NCBI GenBank assembly: GCA_945861895.1
Contig: CAMAWF010000002.1
Span: 41,073-105,072 of the forward strand
Reading direction: 5' to 3'
DNA: 64,000 nt
Origin: Rhizobium sp. Q54
GTDB taxonomy: Bacteria > Pseudomonadota > Alphaproteobacteria > Rhizobiales > Xanthobacteraceae
The translations under genes and the position numbers were made by a program. Numbering within the stretch: position 1 is the first letter of the stretch; each line of letters starts with the position of its first letter. Below, in pieces: positions 45,412 through 54,065 of the stretch. The notes below the pieces were generated by a model, which saw only the letters and a program-made list of their open reading frames with translations, was not told the origin of the DNA and did no database searches.

Positions 45412-46302
45412 TTATTGGATAGGCGCTTTCGGCAGCCGGCTTTCGCCCGGTTCCATCGTGAAAGCCTGATCGAGCGAATACCACTCACCTTTGACATCCG
45501 GCGCCGGCGCGGGCCCGTCATGACGGACATAATCTCCGACCAGCGCGCGGGTGACGCCGAACTGCACGTCGGTTTCGAGGTGCTTGTCGCCGTTGACGTA
45601 AATCTGCGAGATCAGAGTCTTGAAGCCCGGCTTATGAATCAAGAAATGCAGATGCGCGGGGCGATAGTTGTGGCGCCCGGTCGCGCGCACGAGATCGCCG
45701 ACCGGGCCGTCGATCGGGATCGGATATCCCGCAGGCTTCACGCTGCGGAAGCCGAAATGCCCTTGCGCATCGGTGATGAATTTGCCGCGCAGATTCATGT
45801 CGGCCTGCTTGGGGTCCTGCTGTTCGTAAAACCCCTCCGGCGAGGAATGCCAGATATCCACTTCCGCGCCTGCGACCGGCGCACCCTTTTGATCGCGCAC
45901 CCGGCAGTTCACGAAAATCGCCGGCCCCGGCGTCGGCGAGCGCACGATCGACGCGCCGCTTTCCGTGCGCGGGGAATTCAGCCGCCAGAACGGGCCGAGC
46001 AGGTTCGCCGTCGTCTCGGTCTGCCCGTTGTTGCCGTTGTTGAGCAGACAGATCAGCGTGGAGAAACCAAGCGAGCCCGACATCAGCACGACTTCGTTGT
46101 GGGACGCCGTCGTGCGCTGGCCGAGCGCGGTGACGTAGCCGACCGCCTGCTCGAATTCCCGCTCCGTCAATTTCACCTCGCGCGCAAACTCGTGCAGGTG
46201 GCGCACCAGTGCAGCAAGTATTTCCCGCAGGCGCGGGTCGGCCGTGCTCTTGAAGGCGTTGAGCACCGCATCGGTTACGTGTTCTTGCCGTTCGATGATC
46301 AT
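45412..46302 (-). CDS. Intradiol ring-cleavage dioxygenase (hydroxyquinol 1,2-dioxygenase type)
   Basis: A 297-aa non-haem Fe(III) enzyme. The N-terminal dimerisation domain ('TDAVLNAFKSTADPRLREILAALVRHLHEF') and 'NGQTETTANLLGPFWRL' point to the hydroxyquinol/chlorocatechol subgroup. The iron ligands are the Tyr in 'AGYPIPIDGPVG' and Tyr-His-His in 'RHNYRPAHLHFLI'. It would open 1,2,4-trihydroxybenzene to maleylacetate, but no maleylacetate reductase or hydroxylase gene is nearby. I start at 46302, where GGAG precedes the ATG. It lies between uvrC and pgsA. Confidence 0.9.
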   Translation of the reverse strand: MIIERQEHVTDAVLNAFKSTADPRLREILAALVRHLHEFAREVKLTEREFEQAVGYVTALGQRTTASHNEVVLMSGSLGFSTLICLLNNGNNGQTETTANLLGPFWRLNSPRTESGASIVRSPTPGPAIFVNCRVRDQKGAPVAGAEVDIWHSSPEGFYEQQDPKQADMNLRGKFITDAQGHFGFRSVKPAGYPIPIDGPVGDLVRATGRHNYRPAHLHFLIHKPGFKTLISQIYVNGDKHLETDVQFGVTRALVGDYVRHDGPAPAPDVKGEWYSLDQAFTMEPGESRLPKAPIQ

Positions 46303-46331
46303 CGAAGCACTCCGCCGGTTTGGCCCCAAGA

Positions 46332-48356
46332 TTAGCGCGCGGCCTCATGGAAGAAATCATAAATCTTTCGCGCTGTCTCCGCGTTAATCCCGGGAACCTG
46401 GGCGAGATCGGGCAGCGAGGCGCGCTCAATTGCTTTCAAGGTGCCGAAATGACGCAGCAGCGCGCGCTTGCGCGTCGGTCCGATGCCGGGAATTTCCTGC
46501 AACCCGGCCTCGCGGATATCGCGTTTGCGCCGCGCACGGTGCGAGCCGATGGCAAAACGATGAGCCTCGTCGCGCAAGCGTTCGACGAAATACAGCAGCG
46601 GGTCGCGCGGCGGCAGCTTGAACGGGCTGCGCCCGGGCGTGAAAAACGTCTCGCGGCCGGCGTCGCGGTCGGGCCCCTTGGCGACCGCGACCAGCGGCAC
46701 GTCGGCAATGCCCAGCGCGGCCAACGTCTCCTTGGCCGCCGCAAGCTGGCCCTGGCCGCCGTCGATCAGCACCAGATCGGGCCATGGCGAGACGATATCG
46801 TGTTCGGCATCGTCGGACAGGACTGCCGCGAGCGCGGTAGCAGCGTCCACGCGCGGCGATTCATCGAGCAGCCGCTTGAAGCGCCGCTGCAGCATCTCGC
46901 GCATCATTCCGTAGTCGTCGCCCGGCGCCAGGTCGGCGGAGCGCATATTGAATTTGCGGTATTGGTTTTTCTGAAATCCCTCCGGCCCCGCGACGATCAT
47001 CGCGCCCACCGGGTTGCTGCCGGAAATATGGCTGTTGTCGTAGACCTCGATGCGGCGCGGCACGCGCGGCAGCGCAAATGTCTCCGCCAGCGTCTTGAGC
47101 AATTTCTGCTGCGATGAAGTGTCGGCAAGCTTGCGCGCGAGCGCTTCGCGCGCGTTGGCGAGCGCGTGAGTGACAAGCTGCTTCTTCTCCCCGCGCTGGG
47201 GCAAGGCGACTTCGACTTTGCGGTTGTTCTTGGCGCTCAAGGCCGCGGCGAGCAATGCGCGCTCCTCGAACTCGTGCGAGATGAAAACCTGCGCCGGACA
47301 GGGCTTGTCGTCGTAAAACTGCGCGAGGAACGCACCCAGCACTTCGCCCGCATCGAGCGAGCGGTCGGCCTTGGGAAAATAGGCGCGGTTGCCCCAATTC
47401 TGCCCGGTGCGGAAGAAGAACACCTCGATGCAATTGAACCCGCCGGCCTGATGGATCGCGAACACGTCGGCCTCTTCGACCCCGCGCGGATTGATGCCCT
47501 GATGCGACTGGATGGCGGAAAGCGCGGCAAGACGGTCGCGATAGATCGCGGCGCGCTCGAAGTCGGTCTGCCCGGAGGCCACTTCCATGTCGGCGGCGAG
47601 TTGCTCCTGCACCGCGCGGCTGCGGCCGGATAGAAATGCGTTCGCCGCGCGCACCAGCTCGGCATATTCGGGAAAGCCGATCTCGCTTGTGCATGGCGCC
47701 GAGCAACGCTTGATCTGGTGCAACAAACATGGCCGCGTGCGGCTTTCGAAGAACGCATCGGAGCACGAGCGCAGCAAAAACGCGCGCTGCAGCGCCGTGA
47801 TGGTGCGGTTGACCGCCGAGGCGGCCGCGAACGGGCCGTAATAGTTTCCCTTGCGCGTGCGCGCGCCGCGATGCTTGAGCATTTGCGGCGCCCAGTGGTC
47901 GGACGTAATCAGGATATAGGGGAACGATTTGTCGTCGCGCAGCAGCACGTTAAAGCGCGGACGCAGGCGCTTGATCAGATTGGCCTCAAGCAGCAGCGCT
48001 TCGGTTTCGGTCGCGGTGGAAACGAATTCAAGCGCGGTGGTCGCCGCGATCATGCGGGTGATGCGCGTATCGTGGCCGGCCGGCCGCGCATAGGCGAGTA
48101 CCCGCTTCTTGATGTTCTTGGCCTTGCCGACATAGAGCACGTCGCCCTTGGCATCGATCATGCGATAAACGCCGGGAGACGACGGCGCGTGCTTGGCATG
48201 CTTGAGAATGGCGGCGCGGCCTGCCGCAAGCGGGCCGGATGCCGTCGTCAGTTCTTGCTCTTCCTCGATTTCCGGCAGCGACGGCTCTTCCTCGTCCTCG
48301 ATGAGGACGGTCTCAGGCTCGACGTCTTTCTTGGTGTCTTTGCTGGGGCCGGTCAT
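46332..48356 (-). CDS. uvrC: UvrABC system protein C (excinuclease subunit)
   Basis: A 674-aa dual-incision nuclease of nucleotide excision repair. An acidic N-terminal extension of about 55 residues precedes the GIY-YIG domain ('[26 protein letters not shown]', active Arg/Tyr visible). The UVR motif lies near residue 255, the RNase H-like domain has '[20 protein letters not shown]' and '[12 protein letters not shown]', and a helix-hairpin-helix tail ends '[22 protein letters not shown]'. All are present. uvrB is separate, at 17126-19927. Confidence 0.97.
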   Translation of the reverse strand: MTGPSKDTKKDVEPETVLIEDEEEPSLPEIEEEQELTTASGPLAAGRAAILKHAKHAPSSPGVYRMIDAKGDVLYVGKAKNIKKRVLAYARPAGHDTRITRMIAATTALEFVSTATETEALLLEANLIKRLRPRFNVLLRDDKSFPYILITSDHWAPQMLKHRGARTRKGNYYGPFAAASAVNRTITALQRAFLLRSCSDAFFESRTRPCLLHQIKRCSAPCTSEIGFPEYAELVRAANAFLSGRSRAVQEQLAADMEVASGQTDFERAAIYRDRLAALSAIQSHQGINPRGVEEADVFAIHQAGGFNCIEVFFFRTGQNWGNRAYFPKADRSLDAGEVLGAFLAQFYDDKPCPAQVFISHEFEERALLAAALSAKNNRKVEVALPQRGEKKQLVTHALANAREALARKLADTSSQQKLLKTLAETFALPRVPRRIEVYDNSHISGSNPVGAMIVAGPEGFQKNQYRKFNMRSADLAPGDDYGMMREMLQRRFKRLLDESPRVDAATALAAVLSDDAEHDIVSPWPDLVLIDGGQGQLAAAKETLAALGIADVPLVAVAKGPDRDAGRETFFTPGRSPFKLPPRDPLLYFVERLRDEAHRFAIGSHRARRKRDIREAGLQEIPGIGPTRKRALLRHFGTLKAIERASLPDLAQVPGINAETARKIYDFFHEAAR

Positions 48357-48407
48357 GGGAGGAAAGTAATGCGCCGGTCGACTTCGGACCAGACCGGCGC
48401 CGCAACG

Positions 48408-49184
48408 CTACTCCGCGACCCTGGAATCGGCGGTCTGCCAAGCCAGGCTCTGGCCGCCATCGACCGCGATGGTCTGCCCGGTCACGCTTGCAGCCGAGGC
48501 AAGGTACACCACCGCCTCCGCGACCGCTTCCGGGGTCGGCCCGCGGCCAAGCGGCAACGCCGAGGTCTGGCGCGCGAAGTCCTCCGGCGCCTGACGCTGG
48601 CTTGCGAGCACCGGGCCGGGTGCCACCGCGTTGACGCGGACACCGGGCGCCAACGCCTGGGCGAGCGTGGTGGTGGCGGCAAACAGCGCATTCTTGCTCA
48701 GGGAATAAGAGACAAAATGCGGGGTCGGCTTGAACACCCGCTGATCGAGCAGATTGACGATCGAGGCATCGGCCCCGGCCGGAGCCTGGGCGGCAAATAC
48801 CTCGGATAGAAATAGCGGGGCACGCAGATTGACCGCCATTGTGCGGTCAAAGCGCGCGACATCAAGCGAGCCGATCTCGTCGCGCTCGAATTCGCCAGCG
48901 TTATTGACCAGCAGCGTCAACGCGCCGAACGCCGTGGCCGCCGGAATCAGGCGGCGCACATCGCCGTCTTGCGCAAGATCTGCGAGCACCACGGCGGCAC
49001 GCCCGCCCTGCTTGGCTATCTCGGCGCAGAGTTGCTCGGCTTCGTCGCGCGAGCGATGGGCATGCACCACGACTGCATAACCCGCGCGCGCCAGCGCAAG
49101 CGTAATCGCGCGGCCGATGCGCCTGGCGCCGCCGGTGATGAGCGCCGCGCGCGGCGGCGCGGATGTTCCCATGGTCTTCGGCAT
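48408..49184 (-). CDS. Short-chain dehydrogenase/reductase, FolM/pteridine-reductase-like
   Basis: A 258-aa SDR. The cofactor motif 'ALITGGARRIGRAITLALARAGYAVVVHAHRSRDEAE' with its Arg-rich glycine loop is typical of pteridine reductase/FolM and of NADPH preference. 'LVNNAGEF' and 'FVSYSLSKNALFAATTTLAQALAP' hold the catalytic Tyr and Lys. The usual catalytic serine position reads 'IVNLLDQRV', as in FolM-type members where it is often replaced. ATG 49184 is preferred over the GTG at 49199. It is followed by uvrC on the same strand. Confidence 0.82.
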   Translation of the reverse strand: MPKTMGTSAPPRAALITGGARRIGRAITLALARAGYAVVVHAHRSRDEAEQLCAEIAKQGGRAAVVLADLAQDGDVRRLIPAATAFGALTLLVNNAGEFERDEIGSLDVARFDRTMAVNLRAPLFLSEVFAAQAPAGADASIVNLLDQRVFKPTPHFVSYSLSKNALFAATTTLAQALAPGVRVNAVAPGPVLASQRQAPEDFARQTSALPLGRGPTPEAVAEAVVYLASAASVTGQTIAVDGGQSLAWQTADSRVAE

Positions 49185-49612
49185 CGAAGCTTCCGTCACG
49201 GCCTGTCCTACGCCGCGAAGATTGAACCTGTCACCGCATATCGGTTTGGCGGTCCGCCCGACGTATTGCCGCGATTTCGCGGCCGTCTCCAGCGCACGCC
49301 AATTATAGTAAATGCAGTCTGACCCGACATGGTAAATACAGAGCGTGTCGATCCGCGCAAACTAAGAGTTCTTTAGGGATAACAACTGTTGCTTACTTAG
49401 CAATTCATAACCGCTTAACTTAAAATACGCGATAAATCTTCCACGAAAATGTCGATCTTTCGCCATTCAACCGGCCTTGCGACCCCTTAATCGCAACTAG
49501 AATTTGCGGATTAATGAGTCGGCGGCCAGCCGGAATGCAGGATCTGCGCAACAAGTGACCAGGACGCCGCCGCCAAGCGGTCCGTGCCCGGGGTACTAAA
49601 GTGGAGGTAGCA
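49185..49612. other. AT-rich intergenic region before the outer-membrane protein gene
   Basis: About 430 bases hold no supported gene. The part from 49310 to 49520 is distinctly AT-rich. TTAGCA (49397) and TAAAAT (49421), 18 bases apart, could be a promoter with a long leader for the gene at 49613. Two similar short strings, AGTAAATGCAG and GGTAAATACAG, lie 22 bases apart near 49310 and 49340. Nothing further is recognised. Confidence 0.4.
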
Positions 49613-50233
49613 ATGAAGAGTGCGATTTACGCCGCGGCCACGGTCGCTATGACGCTTGCGGCAGGCGCCGCAGCCGCAGCCGACCTCCCGCGCAGCCCGG
49701 CCCCGTATTATTCCGCCCCGGCGCCGCAAACCTACAATTGGACGGGTCCCTATGCCGGCGTGAATGTCGGCTATCAATGGGGCGACACCACCAACAATGC
49801 GACCGAACCGTCCGGTCTACAGGGCGGCTTGCAGGCCGGCTACAATTGGCAAGCCGGCCAGTTCGTGTTCGGCGCCGAAACCGACATCCAGCTTTCGGGC
49901 AGCGACGATACCTTCGCGCCGTGGAAGTTCTCCAATCCGTGGTTCGGCACATTGCGCGGCCGCGCCGGCGTCGCGCTCAACAATATTCTGTTCTACGGAA
50001 CCCTGGGTCTCGCTTATGGCGGCGTAAAAGGCGAGATCTCGGGTCTGGCGGAATCCAAAACTCATCCCGGCTGGGCCGTCGGCGCCGGCATGGAAGTGGG
50101 CCTCACTCCGAATTGGTCGGCCCGCGCAGAATATCTCTATGTCGATCTTTCGGACCGCAACTATACGGTCACCGGCAGAGGCAACGGTATCGAGTCGAAC
50201 CTGATCCGCTTCGGCGTCAACTACCGCTTCTGA
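49613..50233 (+). CDS. Omp25/31-type outer-membrane beta-barrel protein
   Basis: A 206-aa exported protein with a signal peptide ending 'GAAAAADLP'. The mature start 'APAPQTYNWTGPYAGVNVGYQWG' is the hallmark of the rhizobial/Brucella Omp25-Omp31 porin-like family. Alternating amphipathic strands follow ('GGLQAGYNWQAGQFVFGAETDI', 'WSARAEYLYVDLSD') and the protein ends in phenylalanine ('FGVNYRF'), the barrel-assembly signal. GGAGGT stands six bases before the ATG. A strong terminator follows the gene. Confidence 0.93.
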   Translation: MKSAIYAAATVAMTLAAGAAAAADLPRSPAPYYSAPAPQTYNWTGPYAGVNVGYQWGDTTNNATEPSGLQGGLQAGYNWQAGQFVFGAETDIQLSGSDDTFAPWKFSNPWFGTLRGRAGVALNNILFYGTLGLAYGGVKGEISGLAESKTHPGWAVGAGMEVGLTPNWSARAEYLYVDLSDRNYTVTGRGNGIESNLIRFGVNYRF

Positions 50234-50256
50234 TCGCGGCATAAATCGTCGCACTA

Positions 50257-50287
50257 AAAAAGCCCCGCATCCCGGTGCGGGGCTTTT
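50257..50287. terminator. Intrinsic terminator, bidirectional
   Basis: AAAAAGCCCCGCA and TGCGGGGCTTTT form a stem of about 12 bp with a 6-base loop just after the outer-membrane protein gene. A's on one side and T's on the other make it usable from both strands, so it may also end the leftward cold-shock transcript. Confidence 0.9.
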
Positions 50288-50400
50288 GCTTTGCGCGTGC
50301 TGCTTGCGCCAACTGCCTTGAAAACGCAGGTCGCGATAGCCAAGCGCGCAGGCGAGCGCGATCTGTCCGACAACCGGCAGCCGATCCAGCCGCGGCCCGC
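50288..50400 (-). pseudogene. Remnant of a GST C-terminal domain
   Basis: Read leftward, one frame gives 'PRLDRLPVVGQIALACALGY' and then 'RDLRFQGSWRKQH', which closely follows the helix of many proteobacterial GSTs that runs 'IALACALGYLDFR...WR..HP'. It has no start codon or N-terminal domain, begins six bases after the cold-shock gene stop, and runs into the terminator. I read it as a gene stump of about 35 codons left by a deletion. Short length limits certainty. Confidence 0.45.
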
Positions 50401-50405
50401 GCAGC

Positions 50406-50621
50406 TTAGCCGGTGACGACCAGATTTACCGCCTTGGGACCCTTGCCCTTCTTGTCGGGCTCGACATCGAAGCTGATGCGCTGCCCTTCGTTCAGGGATT
50501 TTAGCCCCGCCTGTTCCACCGCGGTGATGTGGACGAACACGTCGCGTCCGCCGTCGTCCGGCTTCACGAAGCCATAACCCCGCTCGCCATTGAAAAACTT
50601 TACGGTACCGGTCTGCGCCAT
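50406..50621 (-). CDS. Cold-shock-domain protein (CspA family)
   Basis: The 71-aa nucleic-acid-binding OB-fold protein carries RNP1 'ERGYGFVKPD' and RNP2 'DVFVHIT' after 'TGTVKFFN', the standard CspA signature. The ATG at 50621 is set by GGAGG about ten bases upstream. The ~195-base stretch up to rlmJ is mostly leader, GC-rich, and may fold; no Csp-type cold box is obvious. It acts as an RNA chaperone or growth-phase regulator by family. Confidence 0.94.
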   Translation of the reverse strand: MAQTGTVKFFNGERGYGFVKPDDGGRDVFVHITAVEQAGLKSLNEGQRISFDVEPDKKGKGPKAVNLVVTG

Positions 50622-50817
50622 CGGGAAACTCCTCCCCCAATTGCTTCGCCGCCCGCCCCCACGGCGGGAGGCTCGGCCGGACATTCACAATCGGGGAAAG
50701 CGTCAGCCAGTTACGGCCTTCGTCACTCCGCCGGCCCCCCAAAATGGAGGCGGAACGCCAAAGCCAGCCTCTAAGAGCTAAACCAACCCGGGCCCTGTGA
50801 AAAGAGGCACGCGGTCG

Positions 50818-51672
50818 CTAGACCCGTTCGCCGGCCAGCCAATCGAGGCAAAATCCGCCCTGGCCGTCGCGCCCCAGGAGTGCGGCCAGCGCCGGCAGCA
50901 GGGTTTTAAGCTCGCCCTCCAGCGGCCAGGGCGGATTGACCAGGATCAGCCCGGAGCCGTTCAAACGGCTCACATCGTCGAGCCGCGCGACGGTAAGTTC
51001 CGCGCGCAGAATCTTGCCGATGCCGAGGCGCTGCAGGCTTTTGGCCAGGGCATCCGGCTCGCGGCGGGCCTTGATCGGATACCAAAGCGCGTAGATGCCG
51101 GTCGCCCATTTGCGATGCGCCGCCGCCAGCCCGTTCGCCAGCCGCGTGAAATCGCCGTCCTCTTCGAATGGCGGATCGACCAGCACCAGCCCGCGGCGCT
51201 CGACCGGTGGCACATAGGCGGCAAGCGCCGTCCAGCCGTCGATGCGCAAGCTCTTGATGCGCACATCCCCGCGCAAATTCGCCTCCAGCGCCTTCGCCGC
51301 CTTCGGCTCCGTCTCGCACAGGATGAGGCGATCCTGCGGGCGCAACCAGGCGCGCGCCAGCGCCGGCGAGCCCGGATACGTGGTCAGCCGGCCGGGTGCG
51401 TTGAGCGCCGCGATGACGTCGAGATAGGGCACAAGCAGCGCGGCGATGGCGGGCTCAAGCCGGGCGGCGAGCAGGCGTTCGATGCCGTGATGCCATTCGC
51501 CGCTGCGATTGGCCTCCGGCCCGGCGAGATCGTAGAGGCCGGCCCCGGCATGGGTATCGATCACGCGATAGGCCGCCGGCTTGCCGCACAGATAAGTGAG
51601 AATGCGGCAAAGCACGGCATGCTTGAAGACATCGGCAAAACTGCCGGCGTGGAAGGCGTGGCGGTAGTTCAC
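50818..51672 (-). CDS. rlmJ: 23S rRNA (adenine(2030)-N6)-methyltransferase RlmJ
   Basis: A 284-aa SAM-dependent rRNA methyltransferase. 'MNYRHAFHAGSFADVFKHAVL' is the characteristic opening, followed by 'VIDTHAGAGLYDL' (SAM site), 'YPGSPALARAWLRPQDRLILCETEP' and the catalytic 'LVLVDPPFEEDGDF' (DPPF/Y motif). RlmJ modifies A2030 (E. coli numbering) on naked 23S rRNA. The gene is monocistronic here. Confidence 0.95.
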   Translation of the reverse strand: MNYRHAFHAGSFADVFKHAVLCRILTYLCGKPAAYRVIDTHAGAGLYDLAGPEANRSGEWHHGIERLLAARLEPAIAALLVPYLDVIAALNAPGRLTTYPGSPALARAWLRPQDRLILCETEPKAAKALEANLRGDVRIKSLRIDGWTALAAYVPPVERRGLVLVDPPFEEDGDFTRLANGLAAAHRKWATGIYALWYPIKARREPDALAKSLQRLGIGKILRAELTVARLDDVSRLNGSGLILVNPPWPLEGELKTLLPALAALLGRDGQGGFCLDWLAGERV

Positions 51673-51752
51673 GTTGGCGCGCCCAGTGACGATTGAGGTC
51701 GCTGCACTATAAGGCGGCGGGCCGCTTGCGTCGTCGCGGCTGCAATGGCCGG

Positions 51753-52463
51753 TCAGCGCGCGTCGGCCGCACGCCCCCCGCGCACCGGCGGCATGATGAT
51801 CTTGTCACGCCGGCAACTGCGGCGGTCGACCTCCGCGCAGTCGCGGAAGTTCAGGTCCTTGCTCAGGCACACCCGGACTTCGCTCAACCGTTTGTGGTCG
51901 CAATTCACCGCGATGCCGACGCGGGTCATGCCGGGATTGGCCTTGACGAAAGCGTCCTCGACCTCATCCGGCGTCACGCTGAGTAGGCTGGTGACGTCGG
52001 TGAACTGCTCGGGGATTTTCACTGCCGCGCGCGCTTTGCGCACGGCCTCGAAATACCCATGCGGCGATAAGCCCGAGCAGGTGCCGTGCCGGTCCCATTG
52101 ATTGAAGACCAGGCGCGGGCTCGGCATCAGGTCCAGCATGGACGACATGATATTGCGATCGAGCCGCGGCGCCGGGACCTGACAGTCGCGCGGGAAGCCG
52201 CGCTCGAATTGCGGCCACAAGCCATGCACGACGAAGGAATAGGGCCGCGCACCGCATTGATCGCGCGGCGCCTCGCGCCCGCGCTCGGCACTGGCCTCGC
52301 AAAACGACGGCGACCAGGACAAGGCAAGGACATAGAAGTCGAACCGGCCCGGCTCGCTTTGACGCCGGTCCTGCGCGAAGGCGGTTACGATGGCGAGGAA
52401 GAGAATGGCCGTCACGGCCGCCGTGACGTGGATGGCTTGCTCGATCGCGGATCGGCGGAACAT
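51753..52463 (-). CDS. RNase T2-family ribonuclease, exported
   Basis: A 236-aa precursor with a signal peptide ('VTAAVTAILFLAIVTAFAQ'). Catalytic segment CAS1 is 'SFVVHGLWPQ' and CAS2 is 'FNQWDRHGTC'. CAS2 normally reads E-W-x-K-H-G-T-C; here the glutamate is glutamine and the lysine arginine, while both histidines are present. Eight or more cysteines suggest disulfides. Periplasmic or secreted RNA degradation is the family role; the Glu-to-Gln change could lower activity. The start is ATG 52463. Confidence 0.88.
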   Translation of the reverse strand: MFRRSAIEQAIHVTAAVTAILFLAIVTAFAQDRRQSEPGRFDFYVLALSWSPSFCEASAERGREAPRDQCGARPYSFVVHGLWPQFERGFPRDCQVPAPRLDRNIMSSMLDLMPSPRLVFNQWDRHGTCSGLSPHGYFEAVRKARAAVKIPEQFTDVTSLLSVTPDEVEDAFVKANPGMTRVGIAVNCDHKRLSEVRVCLSKDLNFRDCAEVDRRSCRRDKIIMPPVRGGRAADAR

Positions 52464-52565
52464 GGGGCGCCCCCTGGCACATGAAATACGCCAGGGAACC
52501 CTAGCGAAGCAAAAAGAACAATTCAAGAACAAAATGCAGATAAAACGGGTTCGGACGCTCCCGCC

Positions 52566-53021
52566 TCAGGGCCGGGCCATCTTGCACCCTGGATTATACG
52601 CCCAGTTGCGGTCGAGACCGACCACGCAAAATTCGACGCCCCAGCTGGCGCCGATCCGGCCGGTATCCTCGCCAATCCAGTAATGCACCTGCCGCCAGCG
52701 CCCGTCGGAAATCAGCGCCCGCGCACTGCAAAAGCGCCGCGGAATGGTGTTGGCCGCCCACGGCCGGAATGCCGTCTGCCGGACGCGTTCGAAGTCGACG
52801 ATATGCAGGCTGGAATTCCAGAACCGGCTTTCCTTGGTGGCAAAACGCGAAGCGACCCAGCCGAGGCCGGCTTCGCATTCCGGCACCGCGCCATCGTAGC
52901 GCGGACCCGACAGCCCAAAATTCATTTCCAGCCAGCTCGCCGCCCGCGCCTCGCCGGCAACCGCAAGGCCGGCCAGCATCAGCGCCGCGAACAATCGCCG
53001 GAAACGAACACCGCCAGCCAT
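52566..53021 (-). CDS. Exported hypothetical protein
   Basis: The 151-aa precursor has a signal peptide ('LFAALMLAGLAVAGEARA'). The mature region is Trp-rich: 'SWLEMNFGLSGPRYDGAVPECE', 'FWNSSLHIVDFERVRQTAFRPWAANTIPRRFCSARAL', 'WRQVHYWIGEDTGRIGASWGVEFCVVGLDRNWAYNPGCKM'. Four cysteines are placed to pair. I do not recognise a named family, though the sequence looks well constrained. AGGAAAG precedes the ATG at 53021. An in-frame ATG at 53036 is an alternative. Confidence 0.68.
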   Translation of the reverse strand: MAGGVRFRRLFAALMLAGLAVAGEARAASWLEMNFGLSGPRYDGAVPECEAGLGWVASRFATKESRFWNSSLHIVDFERVRQTAFRPWAANTIPRRFCSARALISDGRWRQVHYWIGEDTGRIGASWGVEFCVVGLDRNWAYNPGCKMARP

Positions 53022-53198
53022 GACGTCTTTCCTCATCGGGACGGCCGCCAGATTACCACAGCTTTCTCTGCCCGAACGGAAATTGACCACAGCTTTCGCG
53101 CTGCCCGGACTCCGTCATGCTATGGCGCACCGGCATCATGCGTGTCTCGATTCGCGTCGCATCGGTAGTGCCGGCGTGCGGGCTGAAGGAGACGGAGC

Positions 53199-53675
53199 AT
53201 GTCGGTCGCACTGCGGCGGTTGGAAACATCCGAGCAGGAGTTCGGATTGCAGGCGGCGGCGCGCTTGATGACCGAAGTATTGGCGCCCTGGGTGCAGGAT
53301 CTCGATCTGCTGGTCGAAAGCGTGGAGAGCGGCCGGCCGGCCGGCGCGCCGGACGATTGGCAGCCGGGCGCGGTGCTGCGGCTGGTATTCTCCAAGAAGA
53401 TTTGCCGCGATGGCGGCGTCGCCTGCGGCCAGGCGTTGATGGCGCTCGCCGATACCGCGATGGTGTTTGCCTGCGCGGCGGCGTGGAACGGCTACCGGCC
53501 GATGACCACGATCGACCAGACCATGCACTTCCTCCGTCCGGTGAACTTCGATGTCATCGCCGACGCGCGCGTGGTGCGGATCGGCCGCACCACCAGCTTC
53601 GGTCGCGTGATGATGTCGAGCGCCACCGACAAGCGGCCGGTAGGAATGGTATCGAGCGCCTATGCATTGTTGTGA
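53199..53675 (+). CDS. PaaI-like hot-dog thioesterase
   Basis: The 158-aa protein has the PaaI/YbgC hot-dog pattern: 'GGVACGQALMALADTAMVFACAAAWNGYRPMTTIDQTMHFLRPV', which corresponds to the central helix and the strand with the catalytic Asp ('LADTAM'), and then 'DVIADARVVRIGRTTSFGRVMM'. These enzymes hydrolyse acyl- or aryl-CoA. There is no phenylacetate operon nearby. Its 3' end leads into a small lipoprotein gene that may start within its stop (GTGA). Confidence 0.87.
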   Translation: MSVALRRLETSEQEFGLQAAARLMTEVLAPWVQDLDLLVESVESGRPAGAPDDWQPGAVLRLVFSKKICRDGGVACGQALMALADTAMVFACAAAWNGYRPMTTIDQTMHFLRPVNFDVIADARVVRIGRTTSFGRVMMSSATDKRPVGMVSSAYALL

Positions 53676-53689
53676 AGCGAGCAAATACG

Positions 53690-53950
53690 ATGTCAGCTAG
53701 TCCGGCGGCATTCACGGCGCTTGCCATTGGCGTGCTGCTGAGTTCCTGCGCCGGCCCGGGCTCGGGGCTGACCGGAAACGATACCGGCGGGATCGTTCCC
53801 TGGTCGCCGGAAAGCCGCGAATACGCGGCCGACTGGGCCGCCGCGCACTGCGCGCGCTACGGCAAGATTGCGCGCATCACCAGCGTGCGCGCCGGCTACG
53901 GCAATTACATCGGATTTTCCTGCCGGTTTGACCGGCGTGCGGTCCGCTAG
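53690..53950 (+). CDS. Small lipoprotein, unknown function
   Basis: The 86-aa precursor has a lipobox 'LLSSCAG' after a hydrophobic segment. The mature part includes 'GIVPWSPESREYAADWAAAHCARYGKIARITSV' and 'YIGFSCRFD', with two cysteines that could pair. ATG 53690 is used; a GTG at 53672 overlapping the thioesterase stop is possible and would give six more residues. The TAG stop lies inside the first bases of a family B repeat. The ORF-track version beginning at 53117 is the same frame read through the thioesterase gene. Confidence 0.65.
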   Translation: MSASPAAFTALAIGVLLSSCAGPGSGLTGNDTGGIVPWSPESREYAADWAAAHCARYGKIARITSVRAGYGNYIGFSCRFDRRAVR

Positions 53951-54049
53951 AGTCTAATCGGCTTCGATTGAATCAGGGCCCGGCGCCAGCTTTTTGTTTG
54001 AGCATGATCTTTTCCGAAAACCGGTTCCCACTTTTCGGGATCATGCTCT
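53949..54049. repeat. Family B palindromic repeat
   Basis: An almost complete copy: leader AGAGTCTAATC...GATTGAATCAGGGC, then a T-rich stretch, then GAGCATGATC...GATCATGCTC with CCGAAAA / TTTTCGG. The main hairpin is identical to that at 12231-12279. It separates the small lipoprotein gene from the rsmE 3' end, where it may act as a terminator. Confidence 0.93.
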
Positions 54050-54065
54050 GACAGCATACCGCCGC

